A stretch of 26,260 nucleotides of DNA from an uncultured Prevotella sp. (lineage in GTDB: Bacteria > Bacteroidota > Bacteroidia > Bacteroidales > Bacteroidaceae): the NCBI GenBank assembly GCA_947072805.1, contig CAMTJK010000008.1:1-26260 (forward strand). The letters are read 5' to 3'. The first letter of the stretch is position 1. Every line of letters starts with the position of its first letter. The notes under the pieces are model-generated. The model ran no database searches and was not told the DNA's origin. It saw nothing but the letters and a program-made list of their open reading frames with translations. The position numbers and the translations under genes are program-made. This document shows, one piece after another, positions 17,692-25,538 of the stretch.

Positions 17692-19260
17692 ATGAAAAAA
17701 CTATTTGTTGCTTTTACAGTCATGACACTTATGACCACCACAGCAATAGCAGACGAAACAACTGCTACCATTTATGCTGACCGTGGTACACAAAAGATAT
17801 ATAAAGAAATATATGGTCAATTCGCCGAACATCTCGGCTCTTGTATATATGGAGGACTTTGGGTTGGCGAGAATTCCACAATACCCAATATCAAAGGATA
17901 CAGGAAAGATGTTTTTGAAGCACTCAAGAATCTTCAAATACCAGTATTGAGATGGCCTGGTGGATGTTTTGCAGATGAATATCACTGGATGGACGGCATC
18001 GGACCAAAAGAAAACCGTCCCAAAATGCAAAACAACAACTGGGGTGGTACCATAGAAGACAACTCATTTGGAACACACGAATTCCTTAATCTGTGCGAAA
18101 TGCTTGGCTGCGAGCCCTATATCAGTGGAAACGTGGGCAGTGGTACTGTTGAAGAATTGGCTAAATGGGTTGAATATATGACAAGCGACGGTGATACACC
18201 TATGGCTAAACTACGCAGACAGAATGGTCGCGAGAAAGCATGGAAGCTTAAATTCCTTGGTGTTGGTAACGAAAGCTGGGGATGTGGTGGCAACATGCGT
18301 CCGGAGTATTATGCAGATCTGTATCGCCGTTATTCCGTTTACTGTCGCGAATACGATGGGACAAAACTTTATAAAATAGCAAGCGGAGCAAGCGATTACG
18401 ACTATAATTGGACAAAGGTGCTGATGAATAATGTAGGTCATCGCATGAACGGTGTATCCCTACACTATTATACTGTAACCGGATGGAGCGGAAGCAAGGG
18501 CTCTGCAACACAATTCAACGATGATGAGTTCTATTGGACTATGGGAAAGTGCCTCGAAATAGAAGATGTTATCAATAGGCACTCTGCTATTATGGACAAA
18601 CAAGACCCCAAAAAACAGATAGGACTACTCGTTGATGAATGGGGAACATGGTGGGATGAGGAACCTGGAACAATTTCCGGGCACCTGTACCAACAGAATT
18701 CTATGAGAGATGCTTTTGTTGCTGCTCTGTCATTGAATGTTTTCCATCGCCATACCGATCGTGTGCGCATGGCAAACATAGCTCAAGTGGTAAATGTCCT
18801 GCAATCAATGATACTTACAGACCAAAAAGACAATGGACACATGGTACTTACTCCTACGTATCATGTATTCGAAATGTACAAAGGATTTCAGGAAGCTACA
18901 TATCTGCCCATAGACATAAAGGTAGATAGCATAAATGTACGTGGTGACAAACACGCTAAAAACGGGCGCAAAGTGCCTGTATTGAGCGTGTCTGCAGCAA
19001 AACAAGCAGATGGATCTATCATTATATCACTTACAAATGTTTGCCTTGACAAATCTCAAAAGATAAGCATCAACCTAGAAGGATTTGCCGGAAAAAATAT
19101 CACAGGACGTATTCTCACATGCAACAAGGTCACGGATTACAATGATTTTGCCAATCCTTATGTTGTAAAACCTGCTGAATTCAATAAAGCCAAGCTTAAA
19201 AAGAATACGCTTACAGCTGATATTCCTGCAAAATCAATTGTTGTTCTAAATGTTAAATAA
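17692..19260 (+). CDS. abfA: Secreted alpha-L-arabinofuranosidase, GH51
   Basis: This 522-residue enzyme removes terminal alpha-L-arabinofuranosyl residues from arabinan, arabinoxylan or arabinogalactan fragments. An N-terminal signal peptide (KKLF, hydrophobic stretch, TAIA just before DE at 20/21) without a lipobox predicts a soluble periplasmic protein. The GH51 barrel shows QFAEHLGSCIYGGLW (about 43-57) and RWPGGCFADEYHW, acid/base Glu194 in VGNES, and nucleophile Glu316 in VDEWGTWW. The C-terminal beta domain follows from about residue 400. Its place after araB ties sugar release to the catabolic genes. No separate carbohydrate-binding module is seen. Confidence 0.95.
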   Translation: MKKLFVAFTVMTLMTTTAIADETTATIYADRGTQKIYKEIYGQFAEHLGSCIYGGLWVGENSTIPNIKGYRKDVFEALKNLQIPVLRWPGGCFADEYHWMDGIGPKENRPKMQNNNWGGTIEDNSFGTHEFLNLCEMLGCEPYISGNVGSGTVEELAKWVEYMTSDGDTPMAKLRRQNGREKAWKLKFLGVGNESWGCGGNMRPEYYADLYRRYSVYCREYDGTKLYKIASGASDYDYNWTKVLMNNVGHRMNGVSLHYYTVTGWSGSKGSATQFNDDEFYWTMGKCLEIEDVINRHSAIMDKQDPKKQIGLLVDEWGTWWDEEPGTISGHLYQQNSMRDAFVAALSLNVFHRHTDRVRMANIAQVVNVLQSMILTDQKDNGHMVLTPTYHVFEMYKGFQEATYLPIDIKVDSINVRGDKHAKNGRKVPVLSVSAAKQADGSIIISLTNVCLDKSQKISINLEGFAGKNITGRILTCNKVTDYNDFANPYVVKPAEFNKAKLKKNTLTADIPAKSIVVLNVK

Positions 19261-19374
19261 TCCAGAACATCTGTCTATTAGAAAATTGGTAATCGTTGTT
19301 TTACCTAAACATACTCACAATAAGATATATTTTAAAGCGTCATAAATAGATACCAAAATTTAATTTAAACAAAT

Positions 19375-21393
19375 ATGAATGACAAGAATCTTATGAAAAA
19401 AGCGGCGGATAATATCCGTATCCTTGCCGCTTCTATGGTTGAAAAAGCCAACTCCGGCCATCCTGGTGGTGCTATGGGTGGGGCAGATTTTATCAATGTG
19501 CTCTTTTCCGAGTTCTTAGTTTACGATCCCGAAAATCCTACATGGGAAGGACGCGACCGCTTTTTCCTTGACCCCGGACACATGTCACCTATGTTATATT
19601 CGGCTCTGGCCCTACAGGGTAAATTAACGCTTGACGAGCTGAAAGAGTTCCGTCAATGGGGTTCTCCCACTCCTGGCCATCCGGAAAGAGATCTTAACCG
19701 TGGCATCGAAAATACAAGCGGACCGCTCGGACAAGGTCACACCTTTGGTGCCGGTGCAGCTGTAGCAGAGAAGTTCCTTGAGGCTCGCCTCGGTAAAGAA
19801 GCCATGCAGCACAAGATTTACGCATACATCAGCGACGGTGGTGTTGAAGAAGAAATTTCACAGGGTACCGGACGTATTGCCGGAATACTTGGGTTGAACA
19901 ATCTCATCATGTTCTACGACTCCAACGACATTCAGCTTTCTACCGAATGTAAGGTTGTGATGCAGGAAAATACTGAAGCTAAATATAAAGCATGGGGCTG
20001 GAATGTGATAAAGTGCAACGGTAATGATGCCGACGAGATAAGAGAAGCTTTGAAAGCTGCACAGAAAGAAGAAAAGCGCCCGACACTGATTATCGGCAAG
20101 ACCATAATGGGTAAAGGTGCTTTGCGTGCGGACGGAACAAGCTACGAAGCTTGCATCAATACCCACGGAGCACCTCTTGGCGGTGATGCATACAAGAATA
20201 CCATAAAGAATCTAGGCGGCGATCCGGAGAATCCATTTGTTATATTCCCCGAAGTAGAGCAACTCTACGCCAGCCGCAAAGATGAACTGAAGAAGATAGT
20301 TGCTGAACGTCACGCTGCAGAAGCTGCATGGGCAAAGGCAAATCCTGACAAAGCAAACCTGCTTAAAGAATGGTTCAGCGGCAAAGCACCGAAAGTAGAT
20401 TGGAGCACTTTGGTACAGAAAGAGAATTCTGCAACACGTGCAGCAAGCGCTGCATGTCTTGGTGTATTGGCAGAACAGGTTCCTAACATGATATGTGCAT
20501 CAGCAGACCTTTCCAACTCCGACAAGACCGACGGATTCCTGAAGAAAACAACATCCTTGCAAGCTGACGATTTCAGCGGTGCTTTCTTCCAGGCCGGTGT
20601 TGCAGAACTTACCATGGCTTGTATGTGTATTGGTATGTATCTGCATGGCGGTGTCATTCCGGCCTGCGGTACTTTCTTTGTCTTCTCCGATTATATGAAG
20701 CCTGCTGTACGTATGGCAGCATTGATGGAAGTTCCAATCAAGTTCATTTGGACACACGACGCATTTCGTGTAGGCGAAGACGGTCCTACCCACGAACCGG
20801 TAGAGCAAGAAGCACAGATCCGTCTGATGGAGAAGTTGAAGAATCACCATGGCAAAGACAGCGTACGCGTATTCAGACCTGCAGATGCTGACGAGACTAC
20901 CGTATGTTGGGCGATGGCAATGGAGAATGTAGAAACTCCGACAGCTCTTATTTTCTCACGCCAGAATATTACAAAACTACCTGCTGGAACCGATTATGAA
21001 CAGGCTCGTAAGGGTGCATACGTTGTTGCCGGTTCCGATGATGATTACGATGTTATTCTGCTTGCAAGCGGTTCTGAAGTTTCCACTCTTGTTTCCGGTG
21101 CAGAATTACTCCGTAAGGAAGGCATAAAGATTCGTATCGTGAGTGTTCCTTCCGAGGGTTTGTTCCGCAATCAAAGCAAGGAATATCAAGAAAGCATCCT
21201 GCCGAAAGGTGCCAAGATTTTTGGTATGACAGCCGGACTGCCTGTTACTCTTGAAGGACTTGTAGGTGCTAACGGTCGCGTATTCGGTATGCCGAGTTTC
21301 GGTTTCTCTGCTCCTTACAAGGTCCTTGATGAGAAACTGGGCTACACAGGTGAGAATGTATACAAGCAAGTGAAAGCTTTCCTTGCTGAATAA
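19375..21393 (+). CDS. tkt: Transketolase
   Basis: Transketolase (672 residues) moves two-carbon units between sugar phosphates with thiamine diphosphate. It uses the xylulose 5-phosphate that the arabinose pathway makes. The N-terminal half has ANSGHPGGAMGGADF (about 25-39) and the substrate-site GPLGQGHTFGA. The cofactor segment SDGGVEEEISQGTG differs from the usual GDGxxxEG form (Ser for the first Gly, and Glu-rich after). The middle domain has FVFSDYMKPAVRMAAL and HDAFRVGEDGPTHEPVEQ. The gene is full-length, 114 bases after the GH51 gene and 107 before rpiB. It may be a catabolic paralogue dedicated to pentoses. Confidence 0.96.
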   Translation: MNDKNLMKKAADNIRILAASMVEKANSGHPGGAMGGADFINVLFSEFLVYDPENPTWEGRDRFFLDPGHMSPMLYSALALQGKLTLDELKEFRQWGSPTPGHPERDLNRGIENTSGPLGQGHTFGAGAAVAEKFLEARLGKEAMQHKIYAYISDGGVEEEISQGTGRIAGILGLNNLIMFYDSNDIQLSTECKVVMQENTEAKYKAWGWNVIKCNGNDADEIREALKAAQKEEKRPTLIIGKTIMGKGALRADGTSYEACINTHGAPLGGDAYKNTIKNLGGDPENPFVIFPEVEQLYASRKDELKKIVAERHAAEAAWAKANPDKANLLKEWFSGKAPKVDWSTLVQKENSATRAASAACLGVLAEQVPNMICASADLSNSDKTDGFLKKTTSLQADDFSGAFFQAGVAELTMACMCIGMYLHGGVIPACGTFFVFSDYMKPAVRMAALMEVPIKFIWTHDAFRVGEDGPTHEPVEQEAQIRLMEKLKNHHGKDSVRVFRPADADETTVCWAMAMENVETPTALIFSRQNITKLPAGTDYEQARKGAYVVAGSDDDYDVILLASGSEVSTLVSGAELLRKEGIKIRIVSVPSEGLFRNQSKEYQESILPKGAKIFGMTAGLPVTLEGLVGANGRVFGMPSFGFSAPYKVLDEKLGYTGENVYKQVKAFLAE

Positions 21394-21405
21394 TTGTATA
21401 ATCTT

Positions 21406-21487
21406 CCACCCCGGTCTTCTGCGAAACATTGTCTGATTCCATTTACAGACAATATGTTTGGAAAAGAAGACCGAGGTGGTTGTTTTT
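21406..21487 (+). terminator. Compound hairpin between transketolase and rpiB
   Basis: CCACCCCGGTCTTCT (21406-21420) and AGAAGACCGAGGTGG (21465-21479) pair over 15 bp with one mismatch, followed by TTGTTTTT. The 44-base loop holds a second perfect stem, ATTGTCTG/CAGACAAT (21428-21435 and 21446-21453). The long GC-containing stem with a T run looks like an intrinsic terminator for the upstream genes. Confidence 0.75.
21429..21460 (+). promoter_or_regulatory. Promoter candidate inside the hairpin loop, upstream of rpiB
   Basis: TTG (21429-21431), 21 bases, then TATGTTTG (21453-21460), a full match to TAnnTTTG. Transcription would begin near 21467, within the descending arm of the hairpin and about 34 bases before the rpiB start. 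The boxes overlap the inner stem. Confidence 0.5.
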
Positions 21488-21500
21488 AATTTATAAAACT

Positions 21501-21941
21501 ATGGAAATAAAAACAGTTGGAATTGCATGTGATCATGCCGGTTATCCCCTAAAGAAATTTGTCATCCAGTACCTCGAAGAACATGGATATCCATATAAGG
21601 ATTATGGTACATACAGTGACATGAGTTGCGATTATACAGACTTCGGTCACGCACTTGCCGAGGGTATAGAGAGCGGAGAGGTTTATCCCGGAATTGGTAT
21701 TTGCGGTAGTGGCGAGGGCATTAGTATCACACTCAACAAGCACCAGGGTGTAAGGGCTGGTTTGGCATGGATACCAGAGATAGCACATCTCATCCGCCAG
21801 CACAACGATGCCAATGTTCTCGTAATGCCGGGTCGATTTATTGACAACAAGACTGCAGAGAAAATCATGGATGAGTTCTTTAGAGTTCCCTTCGAAGGCG
21901 GTCGTCATCAACGCCGTGTAGAAAAGATTCCTGTAAAGTAA
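21501..21941 (+). CDS. rpiB: Ribose-5-phosphate isomerase B (RpiB/LacAB family)
   Basis: RpiB (146 residues) interconverts ribose 5-phosphate and ribulose 5-phosphate in the pentose phosphate pathway. The LacAB_rpiB fold is clear: IACDHAGYPLKKF at the N-terminus (Asp11, His12), ICGSGEGISITLNKHQGVRAG (67-87) with Cys68 as the expected catalytic residue, then NVLVMPGRF. Position 89 is Ala in LAW, where I recall Cys in many relatives. The frame is open from 21429, but that start lies inside the hairpin and promoter, so the ATG at 21501 is preferred; it gives the usual length. It completes the sugar-phosphate part of the arabinose locus. Confidence 0.95.
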   Translation: MEIKTVGIACDHAGYPLKKFVIQYLEEHGYPYKDYGTYSDMSCDYTDFGHALAEGIESGEVYPGIGICGSGEGISITLNKHQGVRAGLAWIPEIAHLIRQHNDANVLVMPGRFIDNKTAEKIMDEFFRVPFEGGRHQRRVEKIPVK

Positions 21942-22130
21942 TAATCCATTTCTGATAATTCCACATCCTATTAACCGAATTGGTCTTTAGCTTAACGATG
22001 ATAATAACCTATATTTTGAACAGGTGTTTTTACATTTACAGGGCGCAAAGGGATTCCCTTTGTCCAATAAGCGGAAAGACTGATGACAAGAAGAAAGTTT
22101 GTTTGCACATAACAGTCTAATAACCGATAT
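21942..22130. other. Unassigned gap after rpiB
   Basis: No gene is supported. The gap holds a short perfect hairpin CAAAGGG-ATT-CCCTTTG (22046-22062) with no T run, and AGACTG/CAGTCT (22077-22082 and 22113-22118). The strong bidirectional terminator begins right after it. Confidence 0.5.
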
Positions 22131-22184
22131 GTTATAAAAATAAGGGGCAGTTCACCGATTTGAACTGCCCCTTATTTTTATAAC
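22131..22184. terminator. Bidirectional terminator between convergent genes
   Basis: Perfect 24-bp arms (22131-22154 and 22161-22184) enclose the 6-base loop CCGATT. The core of each arm is AAGGGGCAGTTCA or its complement, flanked by an A run on the left and a T run on the right. It works as an intrinsic terminator on either strand, for rpiB from the left and the lipoprotein gene from the right. Confidence 0.95.
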
Positions 22185-22228
22185 AAAGCTATTATCAGCT
22201 TCGGAAAGAATCATATTATATGCCCACC

Positions 22229-23611
22229 TTATTTGAATATTACTGTTGAGAATGCGCGCAATCTTGTACTTGAATTAAACTCCGGCTCACCAGACTTTAT
22301 ATATACAGCGATATCTCCGCTTTCTGTCTGATAGAAGTAAGATATTCCCGGAACTATCAGATCGTATGGATATTCACTACCTTTCAGCACCTTGTTTATA
22401 TTACTGTAATCGGTAACCGTCTCTTCTATCTCTGTGGTTTCAGGTATCCTCCAGCCGCCAATGCCTTCCACTTCCATGCCCGAGAGTGCCGCTTTAAGCG
22501 CTGTTTTCACCGAACTCTGGTCTTCACTGTCAAAGGAAAGGCCCGAAATTACCTTCGGTGCCATCAATACCACCCTCGACACACCGGCAGCATAGTTTTC
22601 AACACTGTACACATAACATCCCTTATACAATGTTTTCACTGTGGGCACCTCTTCGCCTGTGATTACCTGTATACCGTTTTCACTCACATCAGAGCCCGTT
22701 TCGCTGAAATCGAAATCTATGGAGCGTTCCCCAGCCCACTCCGGTCCAGAGACTACCCCTATCATGTCGAGTCCTGCCTGTCCCGTATATGTTCCGGTAA
22801 TACATATTTTATAGTTCGCCTGAAGTCCCTCGGACAGAGCATACGAATAACTATTTGTTCCTTGTGGGGAGTTGAATTGCACTTTTACAGCTGCTCCGGG
22901 AAGGGTTTCAAGCATATAACAAGCTTCATCATTCTTCCATGTAGATGTCTCGCCCTGCTTGATCAAGGGAATTGAAAACACGCCGTTCGTACCGTTATAT
23001 ACGCCGTCGAGGCGCAGGTCTTCATACAGCGGAGCCAGCACAACATTCACCGACGTCACATCATCGGGTACAGAGTTTACCACAACCTCCTGCAGCAGCA
23101 GCACCTTTCTGCTTAGCGCCAGTGTTATAGTGTTGTTCTCGCCTGCTGCAAGCACCGTCATGGTCCTGGCATACATCAGGTCAGTATGTGTCTTGCCTTC
23201 TTTCAGCGAAACAACATATTCCATTGTTGCCTCTTCCTTTGTCGGGATATTATACTTTTCTGGCGATGCACCACCTATAGCACATATAGTGTATACACCC
23301 TCATCGAGTTTGAACTTCAAGGTCTTGGCAGATTCCAATGTCTGTGTTTCCACGCAGGTGCCATTCTCGTCAAACACATATATATTAAGTGGAAAACTTA
23401 CATTTGCATCTGTCACTTCGTCCTCTGCACCACGTGTGCGTACCGAGAGTATACCCTGTCCTTTCGGCGAAGATGTCTCTCCGCTGTCACTTACGGCAGC
23501 AACATCTTCCTCCGTTTCATCGTCAATAATGTCTTTTGAACAGGATATGATGGTTGTCATGGCAAGCATCAAGACCGGCAAAAACAACCATTTGAAACAG
23601 TAATTTCTCAT
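22229..23611 (-). CDS. Predicted surface lipoprotein, FimB/Mfa2-like with a tip-type C-terminus
   Basis: This 460-residue lipoprotein has a signal peptide ending at IISC (Cys24). The pattern in the N-terminal part resembles FimB/Mfa2 fimbrial anchor proteins: ILSVRTRG, then FPLNIYVFDENG, a compact domain with GVYTICAIGG, and a second domain beginning near ITLALSRKVLLLQEV. The C-terminal third differs: it carries GGWRIPETTEIEE at about residues 385-397, like the GWRLPTxxE signature of DUF1566-type domains in surface proteins. A role in fimbria anchoring or as a tip subunit is a guess from fold resemblance. No stalk fimbrillin gene is adjacent. The ATG at 23611 is chosen over the upstream start (23644) because it begins a good signal peptide and leaves room for the promoter at 23644. 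Confidence 0.7.
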   Translation of the reverse strand: MRNYCFKWLFLPVLMLAMTTIISCSKDIIDDETEEDVAAVSDSGETSSPKGQGILSVRTRGAEDEVTDANVSFPLNIYVFDENGTCVETQTLESAKTLKFKLDEGVYTICAIGGASPEKYNIPTKEEATMEYVVSLKEGKTHTDLMYARTMTVLAAGENNTITLALSRKVLLLQEVVVNSVPDDVTSVNVVLAPLYEDLRLDGVYNGTNGVFSIPLIKQGETSTWKNDEACYMLETLPGAAVKVQFNSPQGTNSYSYALSEGLQANYKICITGTYTGQAGLDMIGVVSGPEWAGERSIDFDFSETGSDVSENGIQVITGEEVPTVKTLYKGCYVYSVENYAAGVSRVVLMAPKVISGLSFDSEDQSSVKTALKAALSGMEVEGIGGWRIPETTEIEETVTDYSNINKVLKGSEYPYDLIVPGISYFYQTESGDIAVYIKSGEPEFNSSTRLRAFSTVIFK

Positions 23612-23643
23612 ATAAATAGTGTGATATCTTAATTTAACATACA

Positions 23644-23651
23644 CAAAGATA
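23644..23651 (-). promoter_or_regulatory. Probable -7 box for the lipoprotein gene
   Basis: Read on the minus strand the bases are TATCTTTG, a full match to TAnnTTTG, 32 bases before the lipoprotein start. I see no good TTG box at the expected distance upstream. The box lies within the inverted repeat AGTGTGAT/ATCACACT (23618-23625 and 23668-23675). Confidence 0.4.
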
Positions 23652-23695
23652 GTTATTTTTATCTGTAATCACACTAAAAGATATCATGAAAAGTC

Positions 23696-23723
23696 ATGCG
23701 ACGTTAATAATTATTAACCGCAT
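23696..23723. repeat. AT-rich palindrome downstream of gldE
   Basis: GTTAATAATTATTAAC (23703-23718) is a perfect 16-bp palindrome. ATGCG (23696-23700) and CGCAT (23719-23723) extend it, with a two-base bulge on the left. It lies 24 bases after the gldE stop, where a terminator would be expected, but there is no long T run outside the stem. It could equally be an operator for the lipoprotein gene. Confidence 0.45.
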
Positions 23724-23746
23724 CAGACGAAAATAAGCTCCAGACA

Positions 23747-25069
23747 TCAGTCTTTCTGCATCTTGTCAAGTACGGTAACCTTTATCTTTGAAATGCGTCT
23801 TTCGTTCATTTCCATTATCTCAAAGATAAAATTATCATATTCTATACGTTCGTGCAGGTGTGGAAACTCGCCTTTTATCTCTAGCACAAGGCCTGCAAGC
23901 GTGTCGGCATCGCCTTCCATGTCGGCAAACACCTCGTCATCTATGTGCAGCACTTTGCAGAAATCCACCTTAAGTGTCTTGCCTTCAAATATATATGTAT
24001 TGTTATTCACGCGGATGAAGTTGTGCTCTTCCTCGTCAAACTCATCATTTATCTCTCCCACTATCTCCTCCAGGATATCTTCCAGCGTTACTATTCCGCT
24101 CGTTCCTCCGAATTCATCCACCACAATGGCTATGTGTACCTTGTTTTCCTGAAATTCACGCAACAAGTCATCTATCTTTTTCGTTTCCGGTACGAAATAA
24201 GGCGGACGTATAAGCGACTGCCATCTGAAGTTCGAGGGTTTGCCGAGATGCGGCAACAGGTCTTTTATGTACAGTATGCCTCTTATCTTGTCTATGTTAT
24301 CCTGATATATGGGTATTCTCGAATAGTTGTTTTCAACTATACATTTCAGTACGTCGCTGAAAGACGATTTGAAGTTGAGGTCTATTACGTCCTGCCGGCT
24401 TGTCATTATCTCCCTTGCCGTTTCGTCTCCGAATCTTACGATGCCCTCCAGCAGGTTCTTTTCGTCTTTTATATCTTCCTTGTCTGTCAGTTCCAGTGCC
24501 TGTTCAAGGTCATCCACACTCAGCACGTGGCTTTCTTTTCTTACCACCTTGTCTGCCAGCACACTCGAACGCATCAATATTGAGGCAAAAGGATAAAAAA
24601 TCTTCCTGCAGAACAGTATTCCGTTCACCACCATACGGCAGAAGCGCAACGGATTCTGGCTGCAATATATCTTTGGCATTATCTCACCGAAGAGTAAAAG
24701 CACGAATGTAAGAATCACCGTAATACATATAAACTGCAGCAAGTAGGCATTGCCGAAGTCCACTATATGTGCGATGAAATAGTTGCAGAGCATGATTATG
24801 GTTACATTCACGAGGTTGTTCGTGATAAGTATTGTAGCCAACGTGCGTTCAGAGTCTTCTCTAAGTCGTAGTATGTTGGTGTCGTTCTCTGTCTTCTCCT
24901 CTTCCAGTTCCTCCAAGTCGCCTGGAGTCAATGAGAAGATGGCTATTTCCGAACCGGAGGCAAAAGCGGAAGCAAGCAGTAACACACACGCCAGCAGTCC
25001 TGCGACCATCACTCCCAGGCTTGGCGACATGAAATGCACCTCATTATATAGCTCTGTAATTTCTGTCAA
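23747..25069 (-). CDS. gldE: GldE-like CBS-domain membrane protein (CorC/HlyC family)
   Basis: This 440-residue inner-membrane protein has the hemolysin C/CorC layout: an N-terminal DUF21 membrane domain (hydrophobic segments at about 16-40, 80-100, 108-130 and 140-160), a pair of CBS domains (about 215-335, with REIMTSR, YSRIPIY and VVDEFGGTSGIVTLEDILEEIVGEI), and a C-terminal CorC_HlyC transporter-associated domain. The gldE name follows from family and context: in Bacteroidetes, ssb usually lies just upstream, as here (18-base gap). GldE is linked to gliding and secretion functions with GldD in flavobacteria. In a non-gliding Bacteroidales organism its role is unclear, and ion transport is a plausible alternative. 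Confidence 0.88.
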   Translation of the reverse strand: MTEITELYNEVHFMSPSLGVMVAGLLACVLLLASAFASGSEIAIFSLTPGDLEELEEEKTENDTNILRLREDSERTLATILITNNLVNVTIIMLCNYFIAHIVDFGNAYLLQFICITVILTFVLLLFGEIMPKIYCSQNPLRFCRMVVNGILFCRKIFYPFASILMRSSVLADKVVRKESHVLSVDDLEQALELTDKEDIKDEKNLLEGIVRFGDETAREIMTSRQDVIDLNFKSSFSDVLKCIVENNYSRIPIYQDNIDKIRGILYIKDLLPHLGKPSNFRWQSLIRPPYFVPETKKIDDLLREFQENKVHIAIVVDEFGGTSGIVTLEDILEEIVGEINDEFDEEEHNFIRVNNNTYIFEGKTLKVDFCKVLHIDDEVFADMEGDADTLAGLVLEIKGEFPHLHERIEYDNFIFEIMEMNERRISKIKVTVLDKMQKD

Positions 25070-25087
25070 AACAAACGGTTTTATTAT

Positions 25088-25522
25088 TTAGAATGGCAAT
25101 GCGTCGTCTTTATTTTCCATGGGTGCCACATTCTGCACTTTGGGCTCTTGTAGCGTTTGTACAGCATTGCCGTTAGGTTGGGATGTCTGTGATGCCTTGG
25201 GTGTCAGCATCTCCATATTCTCTGCCCATATTTCTGTAACGGTTTGTCTTATTCCCCGTTTGTCGTCATGGGTAGTATAGCGTAAACGTCCCTCTATATA
25301 TAACTTGTCACCTTTATGAACATACTTCTCCACAATCTCTGCCAGTCTGCGCCACAGCACAACCCTGTGCCAGTCTGTCCTGTCGGGAACCTGTGTGCCG
25401 TTCGACAACGTATAGCCTCTTTCTGTGGTAGCAAGCGACAAGCGTGCCACTGCCACTCCATGATCGACGTACTGCACCTCCGGGTCCTTGCCGACGTTGC
25501 CTATAAGCATTACCTTGTTCAT
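25088..25522 (-). CDS. ssb: Single-stranded DNA-binding protein
   Basis: SSB (144 residues) coats single-stranded DNA in replication, recombination and repair. The OB-fold begins MNKVMLIGNVGKDPEVQY and continues with TDWHRVVLWRRLAEIVEKYVHKGDKLYIEGRL; a short, variable linker follows. The acidic tip DDALPF at the C-terminus is the docking site for partner proteins. It lies 16 bases after the unknown gene at 25539 and 18 before gldE, an apparent operon. Confidence 0.97.
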   Translation of the reverse strand: MNKVMLIGNVGKDPEVQYVDHGVAVARLSLATTERGYTLSNGTQVPDRTDWHRVVLWRRLAEIVEKYVHKGDKLYIEGRLRYTTHDDKRGIRQTVTEIWAENMEMLTPKASQTSQPNGNAVQTLQEPKVQNVAPMENKDDALPF

Positions 25523-25538
25523 AAATGCGTAAATTACA

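Noticed and set aside
19261..19374. Possible promoter TATATTTT (19326-19333) before transketolase
   Set aside because: The only TTG upstream is 27 bases away, outside the usual 19-21.
22959..23603. 214-codon open frame on the plus strand inside the lipoprotein gene
   Set aside because: Ser/Thr-rich translation antisense to a gene with a signal peptide, lipobox and coherent domains; a shadow of its codon use.
23945..24583. 212-codon open frame on the plus strand inside gldE
   Set aside because: Antisense to the conserved CBS and DUF21 coding sequence, with no family resemblance.
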